Shown here: positions 28,997 through 39,137 of the stretch, piece by piece | How the letters are laid out: the number at the start of each line of letters is the position of its first letter | Position numbering within the stretch: the stretch's first letter is position 1 | Source: Diacronema lutheri | Lineage: Eukaryota; Haptophyta; Pavlovophyceae; Pavlovales; Pavlovaceae | DNA length: 64,000 nt | Assembly: GCA_019448385.1 (NCBI GenBank) | Contig: JAGTXO010000004.1 | Location: forward strand, 62,001-126,000 | Direction of reading: 5' to 3' | Notes under the pieces: model-generated | Database searches by the model: none | The model's input: only the letters and a program-made list of their open reading frames with translations | What the model was told of the DNA's origin: nothing | Translations under genes and position numbers: made by a program

Positions 28997-31900
28997 ATGA
29001 AGCAGGCGTCGATCAGGACCTTCTTCGGCACGCCCGCGCCGGCCAAGCCGGCCAAGTCGGCGGCGGCGGGTGCATCGTGGCCGCACGAGCCCGCGCCCGG
29101 AGGCGCCGCCGCCTCCGCCGCGCCGCCGCCGAACGGTCCCGCGGCGCCCGCCAAGCGCGCGCGCGGCGCGGACGGCGCGACCGCCGAGCCGGCCGAGCCG
29201 CCGCTCAAGGCGCCGTCGCTCGCGCCCGCGCCGCCGGCGGGCGCAACGGCGGTACCCACGCCGTCTTTCCTGCGCTACGCGAGCCCGTCCGAGCCGCCAC
29301 TCGCGCCGCAGCCACCGCTCGCCGCCGCGGACGCGCCCGCCCGCGGCGCGACCCCGGCTGGCGGCCTCGCGACGCAGCAGCGGCTGCACGCGGAGGCGAA
29401 CAGGCAGGCGGCGCTCGCGCGCCGCGCGCAACGTGAGCGCGAGCTCGCCGCCGCGCACCCGCCGTCAGCCGGCGTCGCGCGCGCTGAGCCGCCCGCCGCG
29501 CGCGCGCCGGCGCGCGCGTCGGCCGCGGCCGCGGCCGAGCCGTCCGTGGGCGGCCGCCGCCGGCGGCTGGTCAAATACGCGGAGCGCTCGGAAGACGAGG
29601 ACGAGGCCGGGCGCGGCGAGCCCTCAAAGCCCGCGCGCGCGCCGCGCGCGCGCGCACGCACCGACGCCGCCGCCGCCGCGTCGGACGGCGACGGCGACAA
29701 CGACAAGAGCAGCGCATCAGATGGCGCGCCGCCATCGCACGCCTTGTCATCGTCCGGCGACGACGACGACGACGCGGGCGCGAGCGGCGGCGAGTCGGAC
29801 GGTGCGAGCGATTCGGACGCGCCGCGCAAGCGCAAGCGCACGCCCGCGCCCAAAGGCGGCGGCGCGCGCGCGGCGGCGCGCGCGCGCGCGCGGCCGGCCG
29901 CCGCGCCGCCGGCGCGCGCGCGCGCGCGCGGCGGCGCGGCCGCCGCCGCCGCCGGCGCGGCCGCCGACGGCGGCGGCGGCGGCGGCGGCGGCGGCGCGGG
30001 TGGCGGCGAGGAGTCGGCGGCGGCGGGCGGCGCGTCGCCATGCTGGGAGGGCACGCCTCCGCCATTCCTCGTCGACCCGACGGACCGCGCGGGTGTGCGG
30101 CCGGGCGAGGCGGGACACGACGGCCGCACGCTGCGCGTGACCGACGCCGAGCTCGCGCGGCTCTCGCCTGGGATGGAGCAGTACTGGCGCATCAAGCGGA
30201 ACAACATGGACTGCGTGCTCTGCTTCAAGGTGGGCAAGTTTTACGAGCTCTTCGAAGATGACGCGCATCTGGTCCACCGTGAGCTCGAGCTCAACTACAT
30301 GGGCAAGGCGCGGCCGCACGCCGGCTTCCCCGAGGCGGCGCTGCCCAAGTACGCCGAGCAGCTCGTCGCGCGCGGGTACCGGCTGGCGGTCGTCGAGCAG
30401 ATGGAGACGCCCGCGCAGCTCGCCGAGCGTAACCGCCTCGCGAAGGTTGCCAACCCGCGCGCCAAGGCGGAGCGCGCCGTCCGGCGGGAGGTCTGCTCGC
30501 TGCTCTCGCCGGGCACCCTCACGTCCGCCTCGCTCGCCGGGCCGGAGGCGCGCTGGCTGCTCGCGCTCACGATGCGCGAGCCCACCGCCGCCGACCCGCC
30601 CGGCTGCGCCGGCGCCTTTGGCGCCTGCCTCGTCGATGCCGCCGCGTCGCGTTTCGTCGTCGGCTCCTTCGCGGACGGGCCGACGCTCGGCCGGCTGCGC
30701 ACGCTGCTTGCCGAGGCGGCGCCGGCTGAGGCGTTGCTCGACGCGGACCGGCTGCCCGCCGCCGCGGCGCTCGTCGTCGCGCTCGCCGTGCGCGAGCGCT
30801 GCATCTCGCGCGTGCGCGGCGCGGACGCGTTCCCGAGCGCCGATACCGCCGCCGCTGAGCTTGACGCGAACGGCTACTTTGACGCCGAGCTCGGCGGCTG
30901 CGCCGGCGGCGCGTGGCCCGAACCGATCGCACACTTCCGACCGGCGCGCGAGCGCGAGCTGGCGGGCGCGGCGCGCGGCGTCGTCGCAGCCGCCGCCGCC
31001 GCCGACGGCGCGCGCGTCGACGAGCTCGGCATGCGCGCGCTCGGCGGCGGCGTGCGCTACCTCGCGCGTCTGCTGCTCGCGCGCGAGCTCCTCTCGCTCG
31101 GCGAGCTGTCGACGCTGCCGCCGCCCGGCGGCGGCGGCGCGTGGGACGCGCGCGCCGCCGCGGGCGGGCTCGGCGGCGGGCGCGCGATGCTCCTCGACGC
31201 GCAGGCGCTCGCCAATCTCGAGGTGCTGCGCAACTCGGCGGACGGCGGCCGGCGCGGCACGCTGCTCGACGCGCTCGACCGCACGTGCACGCTGTGGGGC
31301 GCGCGCGCGCTGCGCGGCTGGCTCTGCCGGCCGCTCGTCGACGTGGCTGCGATTGAGGCGCGGCAGGAGGCGATCGACTGCCTGATCGACGCCGAGCGCG
31401 AGCTGCGGCCGTGCCGCGCGTCCCTCCGCCGCCTGCCCGACCTCGAGCGGCTGCTCGCGCGCATCCACGCGCTCTCGATCGCGCGCGCGGACGACGGTGC
31501 CACCTTCTACGCCAACGTCGCCGCCGCGCGCGTGCGCGAGCTCGTCGCGACACTGCGAGGACTGCGTGACCTCGACGCTGCGGTGCGCGAGCACCTCGCG
31601 CCGCTGCTCGACGCGGGCGAGCTGCGCGGCCCACTCCTCGCGCACTGCTGCAGTCCGGATGTGGGCTACCCGGCGGGCGTCGCCGACGCGCTGCGCGAGC
31701 TCGCCGCCGAGTTCGACTGGGAGCGCGCGGCGAGCAGCGGGCGCGTCGTGCCCGCACCGGGCGTGTGCGCGCGCTACGACGGCGCGGTCGCGGCGCAGGC
31801 GGACGCCGAGCGCGTCGCCGAGGCGGAGCGCGCGGCGGTCGAGGAGCTGCTCGGGCTGCGCGCTGGTAGCGTCACCTTCTTCCACGGTGCGCGCGCGCAC

Positions 31901-33531
31901 CGCGCCGCGCGCGCCCGGCCGCGCGCCGCGCACGCGCGCCCACGCCGCGCAACGGCGCGGACCCGCGCACTCCCCATCCGTCCTCCCCATCCGTCCTCCC
32001 CGCCCGCCCGCCCGCCCGCCCGCCCGCCCGCCTTGCGGTGCGCAGGCGGCGTGGGCAAGGAGACGCACCAGCTCGAGCTGCCCGTGCCGGCGATCGAGCG
32101 GTACGAGGCGCGCGGCAAGCGGCAGCTCCCTGCCGAGTGGGTGCTCATGTCGGCGCGCGCCGGTTTTAAACGCTTCTGGACGCCCGCGCTGCGCGACGCG
32201 GTCTCGCGGATCGACGCGGCGAAGGCGGACGCGGAGGGCGCGCTCGGCGCGGAGCACCGCGCGCTCTTCCGCCGCTTCGCGAGCCGGCACGCGCTCTGGG
32301 CGCAGGCCGTGCGCTGCGTTGGCGACTTTGACTGCCTCCAGTCGCTCGCCGCTGCATGCGCGTCGCTACCGGGCCTCACGCGCCCAAAAGTGGTCGCGCG
32401 CGGCGACGCGACCGGCGGCCGGCCGCTGCTGCGCGTGCGCGGCGGCTTCCATTTGCTCGCGGCGGCGGCGGCGCCCTCCGCCTCCGCCTTCGTCGCCAAC
32501 GACCTCGCGCTCGGCGGCCCGCGCGACGGCAGCTGCGGGGCGGACGACGCGGGCGGCGATGCGGCCGATGAGCCGGTCGTCGCGATCGTGACGGGGCCCA
32601 ACATGGGCGGCAAGTCGACGCTGCTGCGGCAGAGCGCGCTGCTCGTCATGATGGCGCAGCTCGGCTGCCATGTCCCCGCCGCGCACGCCGAGCTCACGCC
32701 CGCCGACGCGATCTTCACGCGCGTCGGCGCGGCAGACCGTATCCTCGCGGGGCAGTCCACGTTCCGCGTTGAGCTCGAGGAGACGAGCGCGATCCTGAGC
32801 AACGCAAGCGCAGACTCGCTCGTCATCCTCGACGAGCTCGGTGCGCGCGCCGCGTCTCGCCGCGCCGCCACTGCCGCCCGCACGCCCGCCCGCCGCCCGG
32901 GACGCCGCGCGCACACCGCGCACGCGCGCGGGGCGCGCGGCTGACGCGCGAAAGCGCGCGCGCGTTGGCCACCTTCAACGCGGCAGGGCGCGGCACGGCC
33001 ACCTTTGACGGGATGGCGATCGCGCATGCGGTGCTGCGCCGGCTGGTCGACACGGTCGGTTGCCGCACGCTCTTTGCCACGCACTACCACCTCCTCGCCG
33101 AGGAGCACGAGACGAGCGCCAGCGCCAGCGGGCGCGGCGGGCGCGGCGCGAGCGTGCACCGGATGGCCTGCCGCGTCGACGAGCAGACGCGCGAGGTGAC
33201 GTTCCTCTACCGCTTCGAGCGCGGCGCGTGCTTGCGCTCGCACGGCGTGAATGTCGCGCGCCTCGCCGGGCTGCCCGCGCCGCTCCTCGCCTCCGCCGCC
33301 GAGCGCTCGGCGAAGCTCGAGCGCGTCACGTCCGCCGCGCGCCCCGCGGGCGCGCGCGCCGCGCGCACGCGCGCGCGCGCCGCCGAGATTGCGCGGCAGG
33401 TGGCGGCGGCCGCCGCCGCGCTCGCGAGCGCCGCGCAGGCGGAGGAGCGCGACGCATGCGCGCGCGAGCTGCTCGCGCTGCAGGCGGAGGCGCGCGCCCT
33501 TCTCGGCGCGGCAGCGGGCGACGCGCCGTGA
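28997..33531 (+). CDS. MSH6: DNA mismatch repair protein MSH6
   Basis: Exons 28997-31886, 32046-32840 and 32987-33531 give 1,409 residues. MSH6 pairs with MSH2 (MutS-alpha) to recognise base mismatches and small loops. The N-terminus starts with a PCNA-binding PIP box, QASIRTFF (residues 3-10), then about 390 disordered, charged, Ala-rich residues. The mismatch-contact motif is KFYELFEDD (Phe415, Glu417). The clamp and lever regions follow, then Walker A TGPNMGGKSTLLRQ (about 1147), the signature STFRVELEETSAIL, Walker B VILDELGRGTATFDG created by the second splice, and the ATHYH histidine. Both introns (159 and 146 bp) start GTGCGCGC; the first has a CGCC-repeat tract before its acceptor. 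Confidence 0.96.
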
Positions 33532-33999
33532 GCTTGGCGCAGCCGCGCGCGCGCCGCGGGAGTGGGGAGGGGCTTCACGGGGAGGGGGGGGGGGGGGGGG
33601 GGGGGGGAGGACAGAGGTGCGAATTGGGGGCAGAGGCGCACATGCGCATGGCTGGGCCGTTCACATCATTCAACACGTGCACGTTCGCACGGCGCGATCC
33701 ATCAGCAGATGCTCGCGATTTTTCAACTCATCAGTCTCGGACACACCGAGACGACACCGCATCCAAGACGCGCGCGGATCCGAGTCAAACGTCTGCCGCG
33801 CGCGTCTGAAGGTGGACCCCTGCATGCGACGAGCAGACCACCGGCACCCCGCTCGATCCCCTCGTCGCGCCCGGTGGTGTCAGTTGTCACGAAGTCTTGT
33901 GTCTTGGTGAGTGTGCGTTTTTCGCGCCCTTTTTTTCCGCCCCACGCTGCCGTCCTCCACGCAATCACATTCGCCGGCTCCTTCGTGCACGAGAGCACC
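33532..33999. other. 468-bp spacer with a 24-nt poly-G tract
   Basis: Between two plus-strand genes. G homopolymer at 33584-33607 (G on the coding strand). A pyrimidine-rich stretch at about 33917-33950 precedes the next start. It probably contains the MSH6 3' end and the promoter and 5' UTR of the downstream small gene. No coding signal. Confidence 0.6.
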
Positions 34000-34326
34000 A
34001 TGTCGTCCGAGCCCGCACCTGCCGCCGCCCTCTCGTCCAGCGCGCCACGCGCCAAATCGTTCGAGTCGCAGTCACCGCTGCCCTCGAAGCCCAAGATCGC
34101 GGGGCACATCGGCACGGCGACCAATCCGACCACATCCCCCGAAACGAAGCACCGGGCGAAAATGGAGGTTGCGCTCGCAGCCGAGCGTGGGGACCCGGAG
34201 CGCTCTGAGGAGTCGATCATGCAGCAGATCGGCACCGCGACCAGCACGAAGGCGTCGCACAAGAAGCAGCACGCCGCGCGAGAGGCGCTCATGTCCGAGG
34301 CCGGCAAGTCTGCAGTCAAGGAGTGA
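34000..34326 (+). CDS. Small hydrophilic protein with two IGTAT repeats
   Basis: 108 residues from an ATG in a good context (ACCATGT). Ser/Ala/Pro-rich start, then two degenerate repeats of about 35 residues: HIGTATNPTTSPETKHRAKM with EVALAAERG, and QIGTATSTKASHKKQHAARE with ALMSEAGKS. Both are highly charged, with no Cys, few aromatics and no signal or TM, so a disordered or extended-helical protein is likely. No family recognised. It resembles small stress- or hydration-type proteins in composition only. Confidence 0.65.
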   Translation: MSSEPAPAAALSSSAPRAKSFESQSPLPSKPKIAGHIGTATNPTTSPETKHRAKMEVALAAERGDPERSEESIMQQIGTATSTKASHKKQHAAREALMSEAGKSAVKE

Positions 34327-34642
34327 CCCCCCAGCCTTTCACTTTCTGTGCGGGAATGAGGTGACGCGAGATTTCCTGGGCCGCACGGCAGCGCTCGCCT
34401 GAGGGAATCTCACGTCACGAGCCTCCCAAGGACGCACGACCAACCGCGCCTCCTTGCCGTGCAGCACATCTGGAGCTCTGACGAGTTGCGCGCACGATGC
34501 GCACACGGCACAGCGCGGCGGCGCGCAGACGACAAGGCTTGCTTGGCCGTGCCCGCAAAGACGGGCGGAGAGGGGCACGGCTTGGCTCGAAGAAGGAGGA
34601 GAAGGAACCATGGCGCGAGGAGCGGACACGCAAAAGCTGCGC
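34327..34642. other. 316-bp convergent spacer
   Basis: Lies between the small IGTAT gene (+) and the RNA triphosphatase stop (-). Its right end overlaps a possible 41-codon ORF starting at 34610. Nothing else supported. Confidence 0.45.
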
Positions 34643-34735
34643 TCAGAGGCCAAAGTTGGCGGCTTTGAGGCAAAGCGCCCTGACGGGCACGTGACCAGAA
34701 AAGTGGAAGAGCGGAAAGCTTCCCGCGCCGCATGA
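34610..34735 (+). CDS. Possible 41-residue micro-ORF
   Basis: The ATG at 34610 has an ideal context (ACCATGG) and opens a short, Lys/Arg/Glu-rich peptide (MARGADTQKLRSEAKVGGFE...). It overlaps the last modelled exon of the RNA triphosphatase on the other strand, so one of the two is probably wrong. No homology recognised. Confidence 0.2.
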   Translation: MARGADTQKLRSEAKVGGFEAKRPDGHVTRKVEERKASRAA

Positions 34736-35924
34736 CGAGGGCAGGCTCATGACGTGCGCGAGCTCAACGCCGTCCTTGCCTGCGGCGCAACCATGCCGCA
34801 CGACGCGCGTGGGCGGGGGCGGGGGGGCGGGGTGGGGGGGGGGGGTGGGGGGGGGGTGCAGGCGAGACGTGAGCGGGCTGCACGAAGCGCGCTGCGCGCG
34901 AGTCGACGCACCTGGCTCAACGCCGGAGAAAACCCACTCGATCTGCTGGCACTCGTCCGGCGTGAGCTGTGATTGCCGCTCGCGCCCGTACGCGAGCACC
35001 GGTTCGAGCGCGACGCACGCGCCGGCCGTGAGCGCGACGACGTCGCCGCACGTGAGCGATCCTTCCTCTCGCGCGCGCTTGCCCAGCTTGGTACCGCCCC
35101 CTTGCGCAGGCGCCTGGCAGACGAGCGCCGCATCCATCGCCTACGCGCGCACACGCGAAAAGCGGGCGTGCAGGGTGCCATGCCGCGGCGCGCGGCGCCG
35201 GGCTGGGCGGGGGCCGGTTGGCGGCGCGCGGCGGGCCGCTGCCGGACCTGGGTGGGGTGGGGATGGGGTTGGGGGGGGGGGGGGGGGGGGGGGGGGGCTC
35301 GGGACGCACGCGCAGAGCGCGCGCATGGGTTGCGCGCACTTTGCCAATGAACGAGTCGATGAGGTAGTTGATGTACTGCTGGTCTGACTTGAACTCGGCC
35401 TGCCCGCAGTACTCCACCTCAATTTCGTATTCCCAGTCCTCGTTCATGGCGGTCTCCCACGACGGGCCCGACTTCACCTCGGTGAGCTCAAACTTGAAAA
35501 GGTTCTTGTGCACAAAGGTGTGCCGCTTCTTGTGCCGCACGACAGAGAGCGGCGTGCTGTCCGCCGCCGTCGGCTTCTCCGACGAGGCCTGAAGCCGCAC
35601 CGGGTGGTGCGTGTCGGTGCCGAAGACGTCGAACGTTCCAAGCTTGAGCTTGCGCAAAAACGACACTCCCTCGGGCCCACCACGCGTCTCGCGCACGCCG
35701 CTCACGTGGACGAGGTCGGAGGACGTCACTGTCACGGGCTTCTGGCTCCACGCCGGGTTCGACCTGAGCTTGCGCAGCAGCTCCTCAAACTTGTCCGGGT
35801 CGATCTCGCGCACGCGCGCCTCGAGCTCGACCTCGCTCGAGCCGCCGTACCGTGAGAACCATGCGTAAAGCTTTGCTCGCGTCTCAGGCGCGCGAAGCGA
35901 CTGCGCGACCATGCTGTTGTTCAT
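34643..35924 (-). CDS. mRNA 5'-triphosphatase (tunnel-type, Cet1/viral class)
   Basis: Exons 35924-35340, 35140-34912 and 34779-34643 give 316 residues. Exon 1 carries the enzyme: a YAWFSRYG start, SEVELEARVREID (first metal-binding E-x-E strand), TSSDLVHVSG, RHKKRHTFVHKNLFKFELTE (Arg/Lys-rich phosphate contacts) and WEYEIEVEYCG (second E-x-E strand). This fits the triphosphate-tunnel metalloenzymes that remove the gamma phosphate of nascent mRNA before capping, as in fungi, protists and large DNA viruses, not the cysteine phosphatase of animals and plants. Exons 2 and 3 (no family recognised) come from clean GT-AG joins with poly-C-rich introns (199 and 132 bp) and are less certain. Confidence 0.8.
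34811..34857. repeat. Interrupted G-rich tract in intron 2 of the RNA triphosphatase
   Basis: Nearly pure G on the plus strand (poly-C with a few interruptions in the pre-mRNA), upstream of the acceptor at 34780-34781. Confidence 0.8.
35271..35297. repeat. 27-nt G homopolymer in intron 1 of the RNA triphosphatase
   Basis: Poly-C on the coding strand, about 40 nt after the donor and 130 nt before the acceptor. Confidence 0.9.
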
Positions 35925-36259
35925 GCCGCGCTCCGGCGGCCGAGCCGCCGCCGACGCCTCCGCCGGCGCGCGGCGCACACGGGCGCGGCCACACGATGGC
36001 GGCCACGATGGAGTCCCGGACCTGCCGGACGTGACTCTGAGATTGGATGGAGGGTCTCGTCCTTCATCAAGAGTAAGCAGGCCGGTGTCGCCAGACACAA
36101 GCGTCCTGGTCACCACCTTGGCCGTCGCCTACCCGGCCGGTGCGCCTCCATTGCGCAATGGCGCGATCATCGCTCCGGAGCAGCAGCACCTCCACAAGCT
36201 CGGCAGCTCCTCGCCTCCGGGATCGGTCGGCCCATCTCGTGTGATTGACCGTCCGCAAG
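35925..36259. promoter_or_regulatory. 335-bp divergent promoter region
   Basis: Separates the starts of the RNA triphosphatase (-) and the 36260 gene (+). The minus strand is open in frame with the triphosphatase through to 36116, but I see no conserved sequence there. No strong motif found. Confidence 0.4.
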
Positions 36260-37402
36260 ATGGCGGCCGATCCGTCGGAAGGCCAGGACCTGGTGGAGGT
36301 GCTCGAGTTCCTGTTTGGGGCGAAGATCGCGCCAACCGACGCGTTCGCCCTGGCCAAGGCGTTCGTGGAAGCTGGCGTCAAAAGCCGCGCCGCGCTCGAC
36401 GCGCTCACGCCCGAGCGCGCCAAGGAGCTGACGCCCGCTGCGCTCAGGCGCAAGGTCGTCTCGGCGCTCAAGCGCCTGCCGCAGCAACAGCAACAGCGGC
36501 AGCAGCAGGCGAAGCGGAAGCAGCGGCAGTCGCAGGACGAGGAGGCTGCGGACGGCTTGCTTGCCAAGCGCGCGCGCATGAGCCCGCTCGCGCCCGAGCC
36601 GCCTCCGCCGGCCGATGGCGAGGCACCGCCTGCAAGCGTGCGCGCCAATCGCAGCCCGGTGATGATCCTCTGGGCGGCGGCGGTCGCGCAGGCGCTTGGG
36701 TATGATTGGTCCGAGGCGCTCTCGCTCGCCTCGGCTGTCGCCAGCCTCTTCGCCGACGCCAAGGGCTCGCGCCTCGGCATCACCTCGACGGTCCGCCCGC
36801 CGCTCCCGCCGGAGGCGTTGCGCGACGCCTCGCGCCCCGCGCTGCTTGGCGAGCAAGTGCCGGCCGTACGCACAGCCGACGGCTGGCGCGGGCTCGAGCC
36901 GCGCGTGGCTGGCGGCTATCAGGAGGTCCACCCGCTCTACGTGCACCGCAGGTTGGAGGGCGCGTTCGCAGGCAGCGCCTACGCGCACGTGCGTGCGTCA
37001 ATGGACTCCCTCGCGCGCGCCGTGCCGTCCGTGCGGCTGCGTGAGGGCGGCAATCGCATCGGGTACGCGCTCTACGCGCAATTCAGGCCGCAGGTCTCGG
37101 ATGGCCGGCGCGGCTGGGGCGAGCACGGCACGCTCGAGCTCGCGGCGATCGATGCGCTCCGGGCCCAGTTTGCTCCGCATGCGGACACTGGGCCTTGGGC
37201 GAGCGCGCCACCGTCGCCGCCGACCGTGCAGCGCGCGTTCGCAGCGATCCGCGCGGCCGGGCCCGCGGGCGCGCCAATCGACGCGGTGGCCGCCGCGCTG
37301 CGCTGCTCCGTGGCGTGCGCGCTCGCCCTCGTCGAGGAGCTGCAGCTCGACGGGTGCGTGTGGCAGCCGCCGGATGGGCGCGGCGCCTACCTACCGCTTT
37401 GA
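36260..37402 (+). CDS. Unknown nuclear-type protein with C-terminal winged-helix-like region
   Basis: 380 residues from the ATG at 36260. The N-terminal 65 residues form a compact helical domain (DLVEVLEFLFGAKIAPTDAF; LTPERAKELTPAALRRKVV) followed by a Gln-rich basic tract (QQQQQRQQQAKRKQRQ) that could act as a nuclear localisation signal. A middle domain is marked by MILWAAAVAQALGYDWSEAL and LASAVASLFADAKGSRLGI, then GNRIGYALYAQFRPQV. The last 55 residues (AFAAIRAAGPAGAPIDAVAA then VEELQLDGCVWQPPDGRGAY) look like a winged helix of the RPA32 C-terminal type. Domain naming is inference; no family recognised. It ends 79 bp from the DUF711 stop. Confidence 0.65.
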   Translation: MAADPSEGQDLVEVLEFLFGAKIAPTDAFALAKAFVEAGVKSRAALDALTPERAKELTPAALRRKVVSALKRLPQQQQQRQQQAKRKQRQSQDEEAADGLLAKRARMSPLAPEPPPPADGEAPPASVRANRSPVMILWAAAVAQALGYDWSEALSLASAVASLFADAKGSRLGITSTVRPPLPPEALRDASRPALLGEQVPAVRTADGWRGLEPRVAGGYQEVHPLYVHRRLEGAFAGSAYAHVRASMDSLARAVPSVRLREGGNRIGYALYAQFRPQVSDGRRGWGEHGTLELAAIDALRAQFAPHADTGPWASAPPSPPTVQRAFAAIRAAGPAGAPIDAVAAALRCSVACALALVEELQLDGCVWQPPDGRGAYLPL

Positions 37403-37481
37403 TGATGAATTTGAGAGATTGCAGCATGGCGCATTCCAAAAAGCGACTGAGCGGGCACCCACGCAGCCCAGCGCCCGCAGC

Positions 37482-39137
37482 CTAGCGGGCCGTGCGTGCC
37501 CTTGCGAATGCGGCGGCGAGCGCGGCGGCGAGCGCGAAGCCGGCGCCAAAGCAGAGCAGCGGGCTCCGTCGCCGCCCTCGTGCCACCTCCGCTCCCGTCG
37601 GCGGGTCGAGCGGCAGCGCGGCCGAACCGACGAAAAAGGGGCAGCTCAACCGAACCGGGTCGCCCTCGCGAGCGCCCACCGCCGGCCACACGCGCGCGGA
37701 AAGAGGCTTGCGTAGCCGCGTGGCCATGCTGCCAACGTCGCAGTAGAGCGCGGCGAGCTGCTCCGCGCTCGTCGCACCGGGCACGACGACCGTATCAATG
37801 CCCGTGCCGCACACTGCCGAGTTGAGAAGGAGCGCGCTGATTGGGAGGCCTCCGCGCGCGGCGAGCGCGCCAAGCCCTGCGTCCTCGGTCTGCGGCAGCA
37901 CTGCGCCACCGCAGCACGCGCGCGCGGTGGGGCACGTGAGCGGCGGGCACGCACGGCGCGCGTCACGCTTGAGCGGGAGGGGGGGGGGGGGGGGGGGCGA
38001 AACGCGCGCCGCAGCTGTGCGCGCACTGAGCCCGCAGTAGCCGACGAGGCGGAAGGGCAGCCGCTTGAGCACGGACGTGACGAGCGCGCACACGGCGGTC
38101 GTGCCCGCGCCGCCAAATGCGCCGAGGCCAAGCGACTCGAAGGCGAGGACGAGCGACTCGTCTGCGCGCGACGCGGACGCAACCGATGAATCGGTTCCGG
38201 CAAAGACCACGCCGTCAGAGAGAGCTTCAATGCGCTCGCCGAGCGCGTCGAGCTGGCCGACGAGGAGCGCAAACTCCTTCTCGAGCTCGTGCGACGCGGC
38301 GCGCAGCACCGCGCTCCCGACCTGCGCGTGCGCAGCGCCGTTCGGCTCGGCCGCCTGCTCCGCCGGCTCGACCGCGCGCCGCGCGCGCGCGAAGGCGCGC
38401 ACGAGCAGGTCCGAGTTCTCGCACGCGAAGGCGAACGCGGGCGCGCGCCACGCGCTACCCGCCGGTGAGAGCCGCTCCGCAGCCTCGCCCGGCGCGGGCG
38501 CGTACGCGCCCGGGAAGAAGGGCGTGCCCGGCCCGAGCTGCGCGGTGATCGCGAGCTTGAAACAGAACGGCGCGCCAGCGAGCGGGCCGTCGATGACGAG
38601 CCCACCGGACGCGCGCGTCGCCGCGTTGAGCGCGAGGATGAGATCGGCGCACTCGCGCGCGCGCTCCAGGTCGGGCAGCCCGTCCGCGTCCGTTCGCATC
38701 GCGACGGACGCAAAGAGCCGGCTCGTCGTGGCGAGCGCGCGCACAAGCACGCCGTCGGTCAGGCGCGCGTCGAGCTGGCCGACCGAGCCAATCACCGCGA
38801 TGCCGCTGCCGAGCGCACGCTCGAGCGCGGCGAGGCGCGCGTCGAGCTCTCGCAGCTGCGCGAGCGCGGCGTCGGTCGCCGCGTCCGCCCACTGGTCAAA
38901 TCCGTTCGTCGCGACGCGCACCATCTGCAGCGCGACGCCCTGCGCGCGCAGTTCGGCGATCGCCGTGCGGAAGAAGGCGGCGGACGCCTCGAGGCGCGCG
39001 CAGAGCTGGCCAAAGTTTGGCGCCGAGATGAAGAGCGTGATCGCGCGCACCTTCATGGCGAGCCGGCGAGCGACTTCCTGGGTGGGGCCGCGCAAGGAAA
39101 AGCGCGCGGCTGCAAGCGACACGTTTTCGAACGCCAT
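37482..39137 (-). CDS. DUF711/UPF0210 family protein
   Basis: Exons 39137-38027 and 37900-37482 (126-bp intron, GTGCGCGC...GCGCAG, carrying a 19-nt poly-C) give 509 residues. Family features: MKVRAITLFI start of the domain, RVATNGF, the Asp/Gly-rich central sheet, then YCGLMLPQTEDAGLGALA formed by the splice, LLLNSAVCGTGIDTVVVPG and RLRKPLSARVWP. Bacterial members form PFL-like barrels of unknown function. The C-terminus ends in a hydrophobic segment (LCFGAGFALAAALAAAFARA), unusual for the family and suggesting a tail anchor. The start could be 39137 or, more conservatively, the Met at 39056; 39137 overlaps the start codon of the divergent gene. Confidence 0.88.
   Translation of the reverse strand: MAFENVSLAAARFSLRGPTQEVARRLAMKVRAITLFISAPNFGQLCARLEASAAFFRTAIAELRAQGVALQMVRVATNGFDQWADAATDAALAQLRELDARLAALERALGSGIAVIGSVGQLDARLTDGVLVRALATTSRLFASVAMRTDADGLPDLERARECADLILALNAATRASGGLVIDGPLAGAPFCFKLAITAQLGPGTPFFPGAYAPAPGEAAERLSPAGSAWRAPAFAFACENSDLLVRAFARARRAVEPAEQAAEPNGAAHAQVGSAVLRAASHELEKEFALLVGQLDALGERIEALSDGVVFAGTDSSVASASRADESLVLAFESLGLGAFGGAGTTAVCALVTSVLKRLPFRLVGYCGLSARTAAARVSPPPPPPLPLKRDARRACPPLTCPTARACCGGAVLPQTEDAGLGALAARGGLPISALLLNSAVCGTGIDTVVVPGATSAEQLAALYCDVGSMATRLRKPLSARVWPAVGAREGDPVRLSCPFFVGSAALPLDPPTGAEVARGRRRSPLLCFGAGFALAAALAAAFARARTAR
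37979..37997. repeat. 19-nt G homopolymer in the DUF711 intron
   Basis: Reads as poly-C on the coding strand, in the donor-proximal part of the intron. Confidence 0.9.

Noticed and set aside
38065-39135. Long plus-strand open frame upstream of the TVP38-like gene
   Set aside because: It is antisense to the DUF711 exon, which has strong family motifs; high GC keeps opposite frames open.
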